A program made the translations under genes and the position numbers. A stretch of 64,000 nucleotides of DNA. It comes from Paradesertivirga superstes. GTDB taxonomy: Bacteria; Bacteroidota; Bacteroidia; Sphingobacteriales; Sphingobacteriaceae. Location of the stretch: positions 1-64,000 of the forward strand of contig NZ_JBBJCN010000005.1 of NCBI RefSeq assembly GCF_037622515.1, in the 5' to 3' direction. The first letter of the stretch is position 1. Each line of letters opens with the position of its first letter. The notes under the pieces were generated by a model. It worked only from the letters and a program-made list of their open reading frames with translations. It was not told the origin of the DNA and searched no databases. Shown here piece after piece: positions 25,923 through 34,550 of the stretch.

Positions 25923-26200
25923 GATGAGGCAGGAAGAACAGAAACTATAAAATAAATGAAAAGGAACTTGTATAGCTCCAATACAATAAACACCTTGCGG
26001 TGTATAGTCAATCTACAATTAATTCAATAACCTGTATAGCTATATTAGGGTAAGACAACCCAAAACTCATCTCATACTTTATCCATACTTTATCTATGCC
26101 TTTGCCATACTTTAACCATATACTAGCCCTCACAATAGGGGCCTTCAAACAGGCTTAGTAAATCTTTTAAAAAAAGCCCTTTAACATTGTTACATTTCCA

Positions 26201-26208
26201 TATCTTTG
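26201..26208 (+). promoter_or_regulatory. Candidate -7 element for the polysaccharide operon
   Basis: TATCTTTG is a perfect match to the Bacteroidota TAnnTTTG -7 element. The upstream -33 partner is weak (CTTT near 26179), so the call is moderate. It would give a leader of roughly 155 bases before the SLBB gene, including a small hairpin (GCGCC-GAAAA-GGCG) near 26290, which leaves room for leader-based control. Confidence 0.5.
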
Positions 26209-26369
26209 CCCTCGCATAAAAATGATGCTGTCCGAAAGCGGTGTTCATCCTGAGATATTTCGGAATCTGTTAAAAGATCCTGAAATGCACGCGCCGAAAA
26301 GGCGACAAACCGGATGGTCCCTGCACATGGATATTGTCTGGGTTTAAAGAGAAAAGGGATCCTTTAACT

Positions 26370-28892
26370 ATGCTGAAAAACGTTGCTCTTATGAAATTTA
26401 AAAACATTAATAGATTGAATCTACCCAAATCTGTTATATTGCTTATACTGTTTTTATGCCTGGGTGCTATACACCCCGTAACAGCACAAACCACACAAAA
26501 CTTCAGCAATATTAATGTTGACCAGCTATCCGACGCTCAGATTAAGCAATTCATCCAGCAGGTAGAGGCCCAGGGTTTAAGCGAATCACAACTGGAACAG
26601 GTTGCCCAGGCCCGGGGTATGAGTGCCACTGAAGTTGCCAAATTACGCGCCAGGGTTAACAAAATAAAGCAAGCAGGATCCTCAAGCACAAATACGAATA
26701 CAGCAAATAGTAATACATCATCTGGCTCAGGAGAACGGGAACTAAACTTTAAAGCCGATACCACAACCGCTGAAGTGTCCGGCCCTGTTTCCAGGATCTT
26801 TGGCTCAGAACTGTTCAAAAACTCTAAAATTTCGTTTGAGCCAAACCTTCGCCTCGCCACACCTCAAAACTACCAGCTAGGTCCGGACGATGAACTGAAC
26901 ATCGATATCTACGGATATTCAGAGGCGAATTATAAATTAAAAGTATCCCCCGACGGTAACATCAATATCCCTTATGTGGGTATGGTTTCCGTAGGCGGGC
27001 AAACCATAGAACAGGCCAGTCAGAGGATTCGTTCCAGGCTGGCTAGCATTTATCCGAATATGCGCGGCGGAAATACCAAAGTGAATATCACCCTGGGAAA
27101 TATCCGAAGCATAAAAGTAACCTTATTGGGGGAAGTTACCCGTCCGGGTACCTACACTCTGTCCTCTCTTTCTACAGTTTTCAACGCCTTGTATTCGTCC
27201 GGCGGTCCTGCAGAAAACGGCTCATTCCGGGAAATTGAAATTATCAGGAACAACCGCGTAATCGCTAAGCTGGATGTGTACGAGTTTCTTCTACGCGGCT
27301 TTCAGCGAAATAATATCCGTTTGCAGGATCAGGATATTATCCGTATCCCGACCTATAGAAAACGTGTAGAATTCTCAGGCGAGGTAAAGCGTCCCGCAAT
27401 ATTTGAAGCCACAACAAATGAATCTCTGGAAGATGTAATTGCTTTTGCCGGTGGTTTCACCAGTGAAGCTTATACAGCAAGGATCAAAGTGATCCAGAAC
27501 ACCGCTAAAGAGCGTCGTATCTCCGATGTTTTAGCTAACAACTTCAATACTTATACCCCTCAGAACGGTGACAAATATTTTGCCGAGCCCATTCTCGATC
27601 GCTTTGAAAACAGGGTAAGCATTACAGGTGCGGTGTTCCGTCCGGGCCAGTATCAGTTGGAACCAGCTTTAACCCTCGGACAGTTAATCAGAAAAGCGGA
27701 AGGTATAACCGAAGACGCTTTTTTACCCCGGGGATATATTACCCGATTAAGAGCAGATAATTCTCCAGAACTGATATCCTTCGACCTGACAAAGATCATG
27801 AACGGTTCGACTGCCGACATCACTCTCCAGCGCGAGGACCAGGTTACCATATCCTCTATTTTTGACTTACGCGAGGAATATAAAATAAGTATTGAAGGAG
27901 AAGTCAGGTCACCCGGTACAATAGGTTACGCAGAAAACATGAGCCTGGAGGACCTGATAATTTTAGCTGGTGGATTTAAAGAAGGAGCATCTCCCAAACG
28001 CATAGAAATTTCCCGCCGGGTAAAAGACAGCGAAGCAGGCGCAGCCAATTCTCGTATCGCACAGGTATACCAGTTAGATGTGGACAAAAACCTTATTATC
28101 CAGGGTCCGAAATTTAACTTACAGCCCTTCGATATAATTTCAGTAAGAAATGCCGCGGGATATGAAATTCAGCGCCAGGTAAGGGTAGAAGGGGAAGTCC
28201 TATATCCCGGAACCTATACCATTACCCGTAAAGATGAGCGCATCTCTGACCTGATCAAACGGGTTGGGGGCTTAACTGATCTGGCTTACCTATCCGGAGC
28301 TTCTTTAAAACGTACCGAAGCCAGTGAAAAGGGTTCTGGTAAAAATAAGATCAATACAGCTGAAGAAGATCAACAGAAAATACTGAAACTACAGCGTTTA
28401 CAGGAGACTGCGAAGGATTCAACAGATATTATACAGCAACAAGATATTTTACGAAATGACTTTGTTGGAATTGATTTGGAAAGGATATTGGATAAGCCAA
28501 AAACAAAGCTGGACCTGATATTGGAAGAAGGGGATGTGCTTAGGGTTCCGAAACAACTTCAAACCGTGAAAGTGAGCGGGGAAGTCCTATATCCTACTAC
28601 TGCTATTTACAATGGTGGAAAAACATTCCGGCAATATATTTCTGATGCGGGTGGATTTTCTGACCGCTCATTAAAGAAAAGATCTTACGTGATCTATGCG
28701 AATGGCGCGGTTAGAAGTACAGGAAAGTTTTTGTTTTTTAATAATTATCCGATGGTGAAGCCGGGGGCGGAGATATTTGTGCCAAAGAAAGCTGAACAAA
28801 AGAAACTGTCGGCTTCTGAGATTGTAGGATTGACCTCTGGTATTGCTTCACTCGGAGCAATTATATTGGGAGTTTTAAATTTGATTAAGTAG
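26370..28892 (+). CDS. SLBB-domain polysaccharide export protein (Wza-like)
   Basis: A large outer-membrane/periplasmic export protein of 840 residues counted from ATG 26370; an upstream TTG (26334) or the ATG at 26391 are alternatives. A signal peptide ends near HPVTAQ (residue 40). A helical Ser/Gln-rich region follows, with QLSDAQIKQFIQQVEAQGLS. Then comes the Poly_export domain (YQLGPDDELNIDIYGYSE through VNITLGNIRSIKV) and repeated SLBB units, recognisable by VEGEVLYPGTYTI, VSGEVLYPTTAIYN, IEGEVRSPGTIGY, FSGEVKRPAIFEA and ITGAVFRPGQYQL. A C-terminal hydrophobic helix (SGIASLGAIILGVLNLI) is present. It is the first gene of the locus and the probable exit channel for the polymer. Multiple SLBB units make it longer than E. 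coli Wza. Confidence 0.93.
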   Translation: MLKNVALMKFKNINRLNLPKSVILLILFLCLGAIHPVTAQTTQNFSNINVDQLSDAQIKQFIQQVEAQGLSESQLEQVAQARGMSATEVAKLRARVNKIKQAGSSSTNTNTANSNTSSGSGERELNFKADTTTAEVSGPVSRIFGSELFKNSKISFEPNLRLATPQNYQLGPDDELNIDIYGYSEANYKLKVSPDGNINIPYVGMVSVGGQTIEQASQRIRSRLASIYPNMRGGNTKVNITLGNIRSIKVTLLGEVTRPGTYTLSSLSTVFNALYSSGGPAENGSFREIEIIRNNRVIAKLDVYEFLLRGFQRNNIRLQDQDIIRIPTYRKRVEFSGEVKRPAIFEATTNESLEDVIAFAGGFTSEAYTARIKVIQNTAKERRISDVLANNFNTYTPQNGDKYFAEPILDRFENRVSITGAVFRPGQYQLEPALTLGQLIRKAEGITEDAFLPRGYITRLRADNSPELISFDLTKIMNGSTADITLQREDQVTISSIFDLREEYKISIEGEVRSPGTIGYAENMSLEDLIILAGGFKEGASPKRIEISRRVKDSEAGAANSRIAQVYQLDVDKNLIIQGPKFNLQPFDIISVRNAAGYEIQRQVRVEGEVLYPGTYTITRKDERISDLIKRVGGLTDLAYLSGASLKRTEASEKGSGKNKINTAEEDQQKILKLQRLQETAKDSTDIIQQQDILRNDFVGIDLERILDKPKTKLDLILEEGDVLRVPKQLQTVKVSGEVLYPTTAIYNGGKTFRQYISDAGGFSDRSLKKRSYVIYANGAVRSTGKFLFFNNYPMVKPGAEIFVPKKAEQKKLSASEIVGLTSGIASLGAIILGVLNLIK

Positions 28893-29983
28893 TGGGTCCT
28901 GAAAATATTATCAAAGTTAGTCAAGACGATGAGATATCGATGAAGGAAATCATCCTTCGAATTCAATACCTGTACAAATATTTATTAAAAAGGTGGCCCA
29001 TTTTCGTATTGGCAATAATTTTGGGTGGACTTCTAGGAGTAATGTATGGGTACACAAAGAAGCCGGCTTACAAAGCTGAAATAATGTTTGTGTTGGAAGA
29101 AAGTCAATCAGGTAATGGACTTGGGGGATATACGAGTTTAGCTGGCCAGTTTGGAATAGATTTGGCGGGAGCAAGTGGGGGTGGGGTTTTTGCCAGTAGC
29201 AATCTACTGGCGCTAATGAAGTCAAGATCCATGATTCAGAAGGCACTGCTTACGCCTGTTGTAATAGATAGCACTAAGATCACCCTGGCTGAACTTTATA
29301 TTAGAATAAATAATCTTCGCGACCAATGGGTGGATAGTAAATTGCTTGCTTCAGTAAGCTTTCCCCTTGGCTTAAAGCCAGAGGAGTTTTCATTAGCTCA
29401 AAATGCTGCAATGAAATTATTCCATGGGGCAATTACGACGAAAGATTTGAAGATTGAAAAGCCTGATAAAGAGACTGGCATAATATCCGTTAAGGTCATT
29501 TCAACACATGAGATATTTTCACAGCAATTTGCAGAGGCTCTCATTAAAGAGGTGTCAAATTTTTACATCGAAACAAAAACCAGAAAGTCTGCAGCTAATG
29601 TAGCTATACTTCAACATCAAACGGATTCGGTCAAGAGGGCGTTAAACTCCTCGATCACTGGCGTAGCAGTCTCTTCCGATGCTAATCCAAACCCAAATTT
29701 GGCCTTACAAGTATTGCGTACCCCTTCTCAAAGGAAGCAATTTGATGTTCAAATTAATCAAGCTATATTAACGCAGTTGATCCAGAATCTTGAAGTTGCA
29801 AAAGTTTCCTTGCGCAAGGAAATGCCTTTGATCCAGATTATTGATAGGCCTATAATGCCTCTAGAGGTCGTTGAATTCAGCCTTTATAAGGGATTTTTTC
29901 TCGGAGCTTTTTTAGCGTTCTTTCTGACAAGTTTTTATATTCTATTCAGAGAGATTTTGAGGAGTATAATGGCTTCAAAGTGA
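28892..29983 (+). CDS. Wzz-family chain-length determinant protein
   Basis: A polysaccharide co-polymerase of 363 residues. The GTG start at 28892 overlaps the preceding stop codon by one base and keeps the DDEISMKEI segment that is conserved in relatives; ATG 28940 is the alternative. A first transmembrane helix lies at about 35-56 (WPIFVLAIILGGLLGVMYG), a large periplasmic part with a QSGNGLGGYTSLAGQFGIDL segment follows, and a second helix is near 333-352 (FFLGAFLAFFLTSFYILF). There is no C-terminal tyrosine kinase domain. It sets polymer length together with Wzy in the inner membrane. Confidence 0.9.
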   Translation: MGPENIIKVSQDDEISMKEIILRIQYLYKYLLKRWPIFVLAIILGGLLGVMYGYTKKPAYKAEIMFVLEESQSGNGLGGYTSLAGQFGIDLAGASGGGVFASSNLLALMKSRSMIQKALLTPVVIDSTKITLAELYIRINNLRDQWVDSKLLASVSFPLGLKPEEFSLAQNAAMKLFHGAITTKDLKIEKPDKETGIISVKVISTHEIFSQQFAEALIKEVSNFYIETKTRKSAANVAILQHQTDSVKRALNSSITGVAVSSDANPNPNLALQVLRTPSQRKQFDVQINQAILTQLIQNLEVAKVSLRKEMPLIQIIDRPIMPLEVVEFSLYKGFFLGAFLAFFLTSFYILFREILRSIMASK

Positions 29984-29991
29984 ACATGACA

Positions 29992-30021
29992 TTTGCTTTC
30001 ATCAAAAAAGGTGTATATTTG
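29992..30021 (+). promoter_or_regulatory. Bacteroidota-type promoter before the winged-helix gene
   Basis: TTTG at 29992-29995 and TATATTTG at 30014-30021 are separated by 18 bases, a full match to the -33/-7 consensus of the primary sigma factor of Bacteroidota. It begins nine bases after the Wzz stop codon and supports a start for the next gene at GTG 30046 rather than at 29980. It could drive the whole downstream O-unit operon. Confidence 0.72.
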
Positions 30022-30045
30022 CGAGTAGTTTTTTTACTCGATCTT

Positions 30046-30588
30046 GTGTTAAATTCCATTGTTACTTCTAAAACACGGTTAAAGCTTCTTTTAAAGTTTT
30101 TCATAAATAGCGACACTAAATCTTATTTAAGGTCCCTTGCTGTCGAATTCAATGAGTCCACTAATGCTGTTAGAATTGAGCTTAATCGTTTGAGTAAGGC
30201 GGGGTTATTACACATGCATACTCAAGGAAATACAGTTATTTACCAAGCCAATAAAATGCATCCTCTTTTTCCGGATATCGTGAGTATTGTTAAAAAGTAT
30301 GTCGGAATTGACCAGATTATCGGCCAAGTGGTAGCTAAGCTTGGTGATTTAAAGCTCGCATACATCTCGGGAGATTATGCGCATGGAAAAGACTCGGGGA
30401 TTATTGACATGGTTCTGGTTGGCAATATAAATAAGTTGTATGTAGCCAGTTTAATTGACAAGGCAGAGAGTGTAATAAAGCGAAAGATACGATCGGTAAT
30501 ATTTACTGAATTAGAGTATGAGCAATTTGCCAAATTGTCCTCTCCACAGAATATTTTGATAATTTTTAATGAGCGGCCAGAGTGTTGA
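30046..30588 (+). CDS. Winged-helix regulator with nucleotidyltransferase-like C-terminal half
   Basis: I take GTG 30046 as the start (180 residues); the frame is open from GTG 29980, but that extension overlaps a strong promoter and relatives begin close to SIVTSKTRLKLLLKFF. The N-terminal half is an ArsR/MarR-like winged helix (SYLRSLAVEFNESTNAVRIE, LNRLSKAGLL). The C-terminal half has GDYAHGKDSGIIDMVLVG, which resembles the GSxARG...DIDL motif of minimal nucleotidyltransferases but in degenerate form. Such genes often stand near the start of Bacteroidota polysaccharide loci and are probably regulators of them. Function is inferred. Confidence 0.72.
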   Translation: MLNSIVTSKTRLKLLLKFFINSDTKSYLRSLAVEFNESTNAVRIELNRLSKAGLLHMHTQGNTVIYQANKMHPLFPDIVSIVKKYVGIDQIIGQVVAKLGDLKLAYISGDYAHGKDSGIIDMVLVGNINKLYVASLIDKAESVIKRKIRSVIFTELEYEQFAKLSSPQNILIIFNERPEC

Positions 30589-30639
30589 TTGACATTACTA
30601 AATATCAAATCCAAATTTACGTGAAACAAACATTAGATA

Positions 30640-32061
30640 ATGGATTTTAGGAAGCTCTTGAAATCTGAATCTAAAAGTACCCTGATTTACTTGGTATCAA
30701 CTTTAGTAACCGGTTTTGGCTCTTTTTTGATTATACCGATTTATTGGTCTAAGTTATCTTTGTCTGACTATGGCATCATCGCAGTAACTGACCTACTATC
30801 GGGGATTTTGGGTATTTTTCTTGGGTTAAATATTGAGCAAGGGATAACTCGCTACTATTACGAATGGAATACTAATGAGCGAAAATTTGCATTGGGAAGT
30901 TTATGGTTGACGAGTTGGGGGGCCATAATATTGATGTTTCCTTTGTTTTTTGCAATAGTTTATTTTTTCAGTGATAGTCTTTTCCCAGACATCGACTTCT
31001 ATCCCTATATATTTATAGGATTGATCATTTCTTTTCTAACACCTTTTGACCGAATTCCTACAGTTGTATTTAGAGTGCTTCAAAGACCGTATTTGTATTC
31101 TGGATTCAATATAATATCATTTTTTATTACAAATGCGACAGCTCTAATCTTTGTTTTCGCTTATAATATGGGTGTCATTGGATATCTTTATGCAATGATT
31201 TTAAGTAAAATTGTCCTTATAATTGCCTACACCATTATAATGCTCCTTTTAGCTAAGCCTACATTGCGTTGGAAGTATGTTAAAGAACCGTTGGCTTTTT
31301 CATTTAATTTTGTGTTTCCCGAAATAGTAACCTCGATTTCAAGTCAGGGAGATCGTTATCTTTTACAGTTACTACTAAACGTGAAATTATTAGGGATATA
31401 TTCTATAAGTTTAAAATTCGGGGCACTGTATACTAATATTCATAACATACTTAAATTGTCTTACGTTCCTTTTCTGATTAAAACAGCCGCTGAAGAAGAA
31501 AATGGAACCAATATTGTAAAAAAGACTATTCCATTTTATATCGTTCCGATGTTTTTTGGCTTTGTTATAATTAGCTTATTTGCCGACAATCTGATCGTTT
31601 TAATTGGGAATAAAGAGTATTTTCCAATAATTGACTATTTGCCCTGGGTTTGCTTTTCTTTATTAATTCCCAGTCTATATATGTATTATGCTCCTGGAAT
31701 TTACTTGTCTAAAAATACTAAGTATCTTATTTATCCACCCTTGGCAAGTTCCTTATTGTTTTTAGTGTTTTCGCCCATATTAGTCCCATTTATGTCATTA
31801 TTTGGACTCATAATCGCAAAGGTTATTGCCGGAGTCGGATACTTATATGTCTCTTTAGTCTTATCCAAAAAATTGTATAATTGGGATAATGATTTTTGGT
31901 TTTTATTTTTTATTTCAGGAGTAAGCCTTTTGATAATTCTAATCGACATAGCACTCTCGAAAATGGATATGAACAGTATTTATACAGAGTTTTTTTTGAT
32001 CTTAAGTTTCACTCTTTCCTGCTTTTTAATTTTAAAACGGCACTGGAAATTAATTATATAG
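30640..32061 (+). CDS. wzx: Wzx-type polysaccharide flippase
   Basis: A polytopic inner-membrane protein of 473 residues with 12-14 hydrophobic segments across its length, of the MATE/Wzx exporter superfamily. It opens with a short polar stretch (MDFRKLLKSESKSTLIYL) followed by VTGFGSFLIIPIYW, typical of the first helix of O-antigen flippases. It moves undecaprenyl-linked repeat units across the inner membrane. As is usual, sequence motifs are weak, and the call rests on topology plus operon position. It follows the winged-helix gene by 51 bases and precedes the methyltransferase by 25. Confidence 0.88.
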   Translation: MDFRKLLKSESKSTLIYLVSTLVTGFGSFLIIPIYWSKLSLSDYGIIAVTDLLSGILGIFLGLNIEQGITRYYYEWNTNERKFALGSLWLTSWGAIILMFPLFFAIVYFFSDSLFPDIDFYPYIFIGLIISFLTPFDRIPTVVFRVLQRPYLYSGFNIISFFITNATALIFVFAYNMGVIGYLYAMILSKIVLIIAYTIIMLLLAKPTLRWKYVKEPLAFSFNFVFPEIVTSISSQGDRYLLQLLLNVKLLGIYSISLKFGALYTNIHNILKLSYVPFLIKTAAEEENGTNIVKKTIPFYIVPMFFGFVIISLFADNLIVLIGNKEYFPIIDYLPWVCFSLLIPSLYMYYAPGIYLSKNTKYLIYPPLASSLLFLVFSPILVPFMSLFGLIIAKVIAGVGYLYVSLVLSKKLYNWDNDFWFLFFISGVSLLIILIDIALSKMDMNSIYTEFFLILSFTLSCFLILKRHWKLII

Positions 32062-32086
32062 ACATCGCATAAATTGAATAAAGCTA

Positions 32087-32911
32087 ATGCATAAAGTTAA
32101 ATTAATGTTACAAGACGCTGGTTATAAATTGATTAATTCTCTTTGGGGAATAGTCCCGCAGAGGGTCAAGATTTTGCTTATATCTCAAAAGATAGTTGAC
32201 TATCTCGATTATTCTCATTCGAAAATTCGAATGATAATTAGCTCGACTGTGAGTTACCAAAGATTATACTCCTGCCAAAAGGAGCCTGGGACGGTTAGCT
32301 GGGTTACATCCAATTTATCAGAATCGGGAGTCTTTTATGACATTGGGGCAAATACGGGTGCGTATTCGTTAATTGGAGGAAGCAGACTGAATGCATATGG
32401 AAAGGTATATGCATTTGAACCAGTTCCAAGCACTTTTATAGAATTATGTCAGAATGTGCAATTAAATAAATTAGAAGAAAAGGTTATCCCTATAAATGTG
32501 GCTTTAAGTGATTCAAATTCGGTTGTTCCGTTCGGACTAAATAGTTTTAGCGGTGGAGTAGCAATGCATATGGGATTATCAGATACAGAAATATTAGCAA
32601 ATAGCGACGAAACGGTGTTTAATTATTTGATTCGTACCCAAACATTAGATTCACTTGTAAAGGAATTTAATTTGTTGCCGCCCACCATTATTAAAATCGA
32701 CGTTGATGGCCCAGAATTTAAGGTTCTTAAAGGCGCTTCAAATGTTTTAAAGAGCGAAAAGTTATTAAGCTTGCAGATTGAAATGGATGAGCTAAATCAG
32801 CCTATTAAAGAAATGACATCTTTCCTGGAAGATCATGGGTTAATATTCAAAGACAAATATCAACATGGGAATAGTGAAATTTTTGATTATGTTTTTGAAA
32901 GAAAAGTATAA
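32087..32911 (+). CDS. FkbM family methyltransferase
   Basis: A SAM-dependent methyltransferase of 274 residues. The SAM-binding motif VFYDIGANTGAYSL is near residues 83-96, the acidic motif YAFEPVPST near 120, and the family hallmark IIKIDVDGPEFKVLKGA near 200. FkbM proteins O-methylate sugars or polyketides, so here it probably methylates a sugar residue of the surface polysaccharide. A basic, partly hydrophobic N-terminal 70 residues precede the domain. It stands directly before the first nonulosonate module, 53 bases upstream of its NeuB-family gene. Confidence 0.88.
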   Translation: MHKVKLMLQDAGYKLINSLWGIVPQRVKILLISQKIVDYLDYSHSKIRMIISSTVSYQRLYSCQKEPGTVSWVTSNLSESGVFYDIGANTGAYSLIGGSRLNAYGKVYAFEPVPSTFIELCQNVQLNKLEEKVIPINVALSDSNSVVPFGLNSFSGGVAMHMGLSDTEILANSDETVFNYLIRTQTLDSLVKEFNLLPPTIIKIDVDGPEFKVLKGASNVLKSEKLLSLQIEMDELNQPIKEMTSFLEDHGLIFKDKYQHGNSEIFDYVFERKV

Positions 32912-32964
32912 CTATATGAATTAATTTAACAAAACCTAAAATAGTACAAAATAGAAATTTAAAG

Positions 32965-34005
32965 ATGAAAAATATCTTAGAAAATTTGGTCGCAAATCCG
33001 AACAATGTTTTTGTGATCGCAGAAATCGGTCATAACCATCAAGGGAAGGTAGAGATCTGTAAGTCAATGTTTTTAGCAGCGAAAGAGGCTGGCGCTCATG
33101 CAGTGAAGTTGCAAAAAAGGAATAATAAAACTTTATACACTAAAAGCTTATATAATGAGCCATATAATAGTGAAAACAGCTATGCTTCAATTTATGGGGA
33201 ACACCGGGAGGCACTAGAATTTAATAAGGAGCAATATCTAGAATTAATCGATTACGCTAAACAGATTAACATTTATTTTTTTGCTACTGCTTTCGATTTT
33301 GAGAGTCTGGATTTCCTAATTAATTTAGGTATGCCAGCATTTAAAATTGCGTCAGGCGACCTGCTTAATACGCCCTTACAACGTAGGATTGCTAAACTCG
33401 GGAAGCCCGTTTTTCTAAGTACTGGAGGAGGCACTTTTAATGATATAAAGAGAGCTGTGGAGACAATTATAGAGCACAATCGGGAGTTAATAGTTTTTCA
33501 TTGTACCGCATCATATCCTGCCGATGTTGAAGATATGAATCTCAACGTCATCCCAGAGCTGAAACGGTTGTTTCCTGATATTATCATCGGTCTTTCAGAT
33601 CACGAGAATGGTATTGATGCTGCTTCTGTTGGATATATGCTAGGGGCTCGCGTCTTCGAAAAGCATTTCACCTTAAATAGAGCTTGGAAAGGAACTGACC
33701 AATCATTCTCACTGGAACCGGAAGGACTTCGAAAGCTAATTAGAAACCTAAACCGTATACCCATATTGCTTGGTAGCTCTGATAAACAGTTACTTGAAAG
33801 TGAGAAAAGACCGTTAAAGAAAATGGCAAAATCTTTAGTAGCTAAAACAAATTTAAAGGCTGGTCATGCTCTTAGCGAGGTAGATATTGCGATAAAATCT
33901 CCGGGAGGAGGCTTACCACCGTATGAATTGGAGAATATCATTGGTAAAGTGCTTAAAGTTGACATTAATGAGGATGAAAACCTACTATTTGAAAACTTTA
34001 TTTAA
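32965..34005 (+). CDS. NeuB-family nonulosonate synthase, module 1
   Basis: A PEP-dependent C-C bond-forming synthase of 346 residues. The TIM-barrel part has FVIAEIGHNHQGKVEICKSM, the EAGAHAVKLQKRNNK segment, ATAFDFESLDFLINLGMPAF, KIASGDLLNTP, HCTASYPA and GLSDHENG. A C-terminal SAF/antifreeze domain (VAKTNLKAGHALSEVDIAIK) binds substrate. The KLQKRNN wording replaces KFQTFKA seen in the second NeuB of this window, so the two are different subgroups. The substrate could be a hexose, hexosamine or other aldose phosphate, since a phosphatase gene follows. It heads a seven-gene, tightly spaced set. Confidence 0.88.
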   Translation: MKNILENLVANPNNVFVIAEIGHNHQGKVEICKSMFLAAKEAGAHAVKLQKRNNKTLYTKSLYNEPYNSENSYASIYGEHREALEFNKEQYLELIDYAKQINIYFFATAFDFESLDFLINLGMPAFKIASGDLLNTPLQRRIAKLGKPVFLSTGGGTFNDIKRAVETIIEHNRELIVFHCTASYPADVEDMNLNVIPELKRLFPDIIIGLSDHENGIDAASVGYMLGARVFEKHFTLNRAWKGTDQSFSLEPEGLRKLIRNLNRIPILLGSSDKQLLESEKRPLKKMAKSLVAKTNLKAGHALSEVDIAIKSPGGGLPPYELENIIGKVLKVDINEDENLLFENFI

Positions 34006-34025
34006 ATACAAGTCAACTATTAAAA

Positions 34026-34550
34026 ATGAAATTTAAACATATACAATCAATTGTATTTGATTTTGATGGGGTGTTTACTGATAACACTGTAGTTGTTGAT
34101 CAGAATGGTATCGAATCAGTTCGCTGCTGGAGAAGTGATGGTCTAGGCCTTGACAGATTAAGAGCTCTTGGTTTAAAATTATTGATAATATCCACTGAAG
34201 TTAACCCAGTTGTAAGTGTTCGAGCTAAAAAGTTAAAAGTGGAATGCTTTCAGGGAATATGTGACAAAGCTGAAGCAATTCTCAAATGGACTAAAGATAA
34301 TAATGTAGATTTATCTAAAACCGCTTTTGTTGGGAATGACATAAACGATATAGCTGCATTTAAAGAAGTGGGTTTCGCTATCGCAGTAGCGGATTGTTAT
34401 GACGAAGTAAAGCCCTATGTGAAATTTCAGTTGAGTAAGCCTGGCGGATATGGAGCTGTAAGAGAAATATGTGATTTGATTTATAATGATTACCAAACTT
34501 TATCTTCAGCGGTTTCTTCTAATACTAGTTCTAATCTTGAAGAAGTATGA
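34026..34550 (+). CDS. KdsC-like HAD phosphatase, module 1
   Basis: A 174-residue C0-type HAD phosphatase without cap domain, like Kdo-8-P phosphatase (KdsC) and Kdn-9-P or Neu5Ac-9-P phosphatases. Motif I is VFDFDGVFTDN (Asp12, Asp14), LLIISTE is motif II, and VGNDINDIAAFKEVG is motif IV. In this context it would remove a phosphate from the NeuB product, as the BT1713 protein does for Kdn-9-P in Bacteroides. It overlaps the SDR gene by four bases (ATGA). The presence of a phosphatase separates this module from the legionaminic module, which has none. Confidence 0.85.
   Translation: MKFKHIQSIVFDFDGVFTDNTVVVDQNGIESVRCWRSDGLGLDRLRALGLKLLIISTEVNPVVSVRAKKLKVECFQGICDKAEAILKWTKDNNVDLSKTAFVGNDINDIAAFKEVGFAIAVADCYDEVKPYVKFQLSKPGGYGAVREICDLIYNDYQTLSSAVSSNTSSNLEEV

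Larger units (their letters stand above)
22350..26369. other. 4-kb gene-free repeat region upstream of the polysaccharide operon
   Basis: I find no credible intact gene between the gmd terminator and the SLBB export gene. The short frames on both strands translate palindromic repeats and differ between copies of the same repeat. The contents are a family C tandem array (22385-23340), family D and E elements, mosaic modules near 25.1-25.9 kb, a long inverted repeat at 24.5 kb, another at 24.84-24.91 kb, and a possible gene-end remnant at 24149-24232. The last 400 bases become AT-rich and contain the probable promoter of the operon. Confidence 0.8.

Noticed and set aside
22350..26369. Insertion sequence remnants
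   Set aside because: I looked for transposase-like frames with paired terminal repeats and target duplications and found none; repeats are short palindromic families.
28892..29983. Wzz fused to a tyrosine kinase (Wzc-type)
   Set aside because: The protein ends just after the second membrane helix; no Walker motif or tyrosine tail follows.
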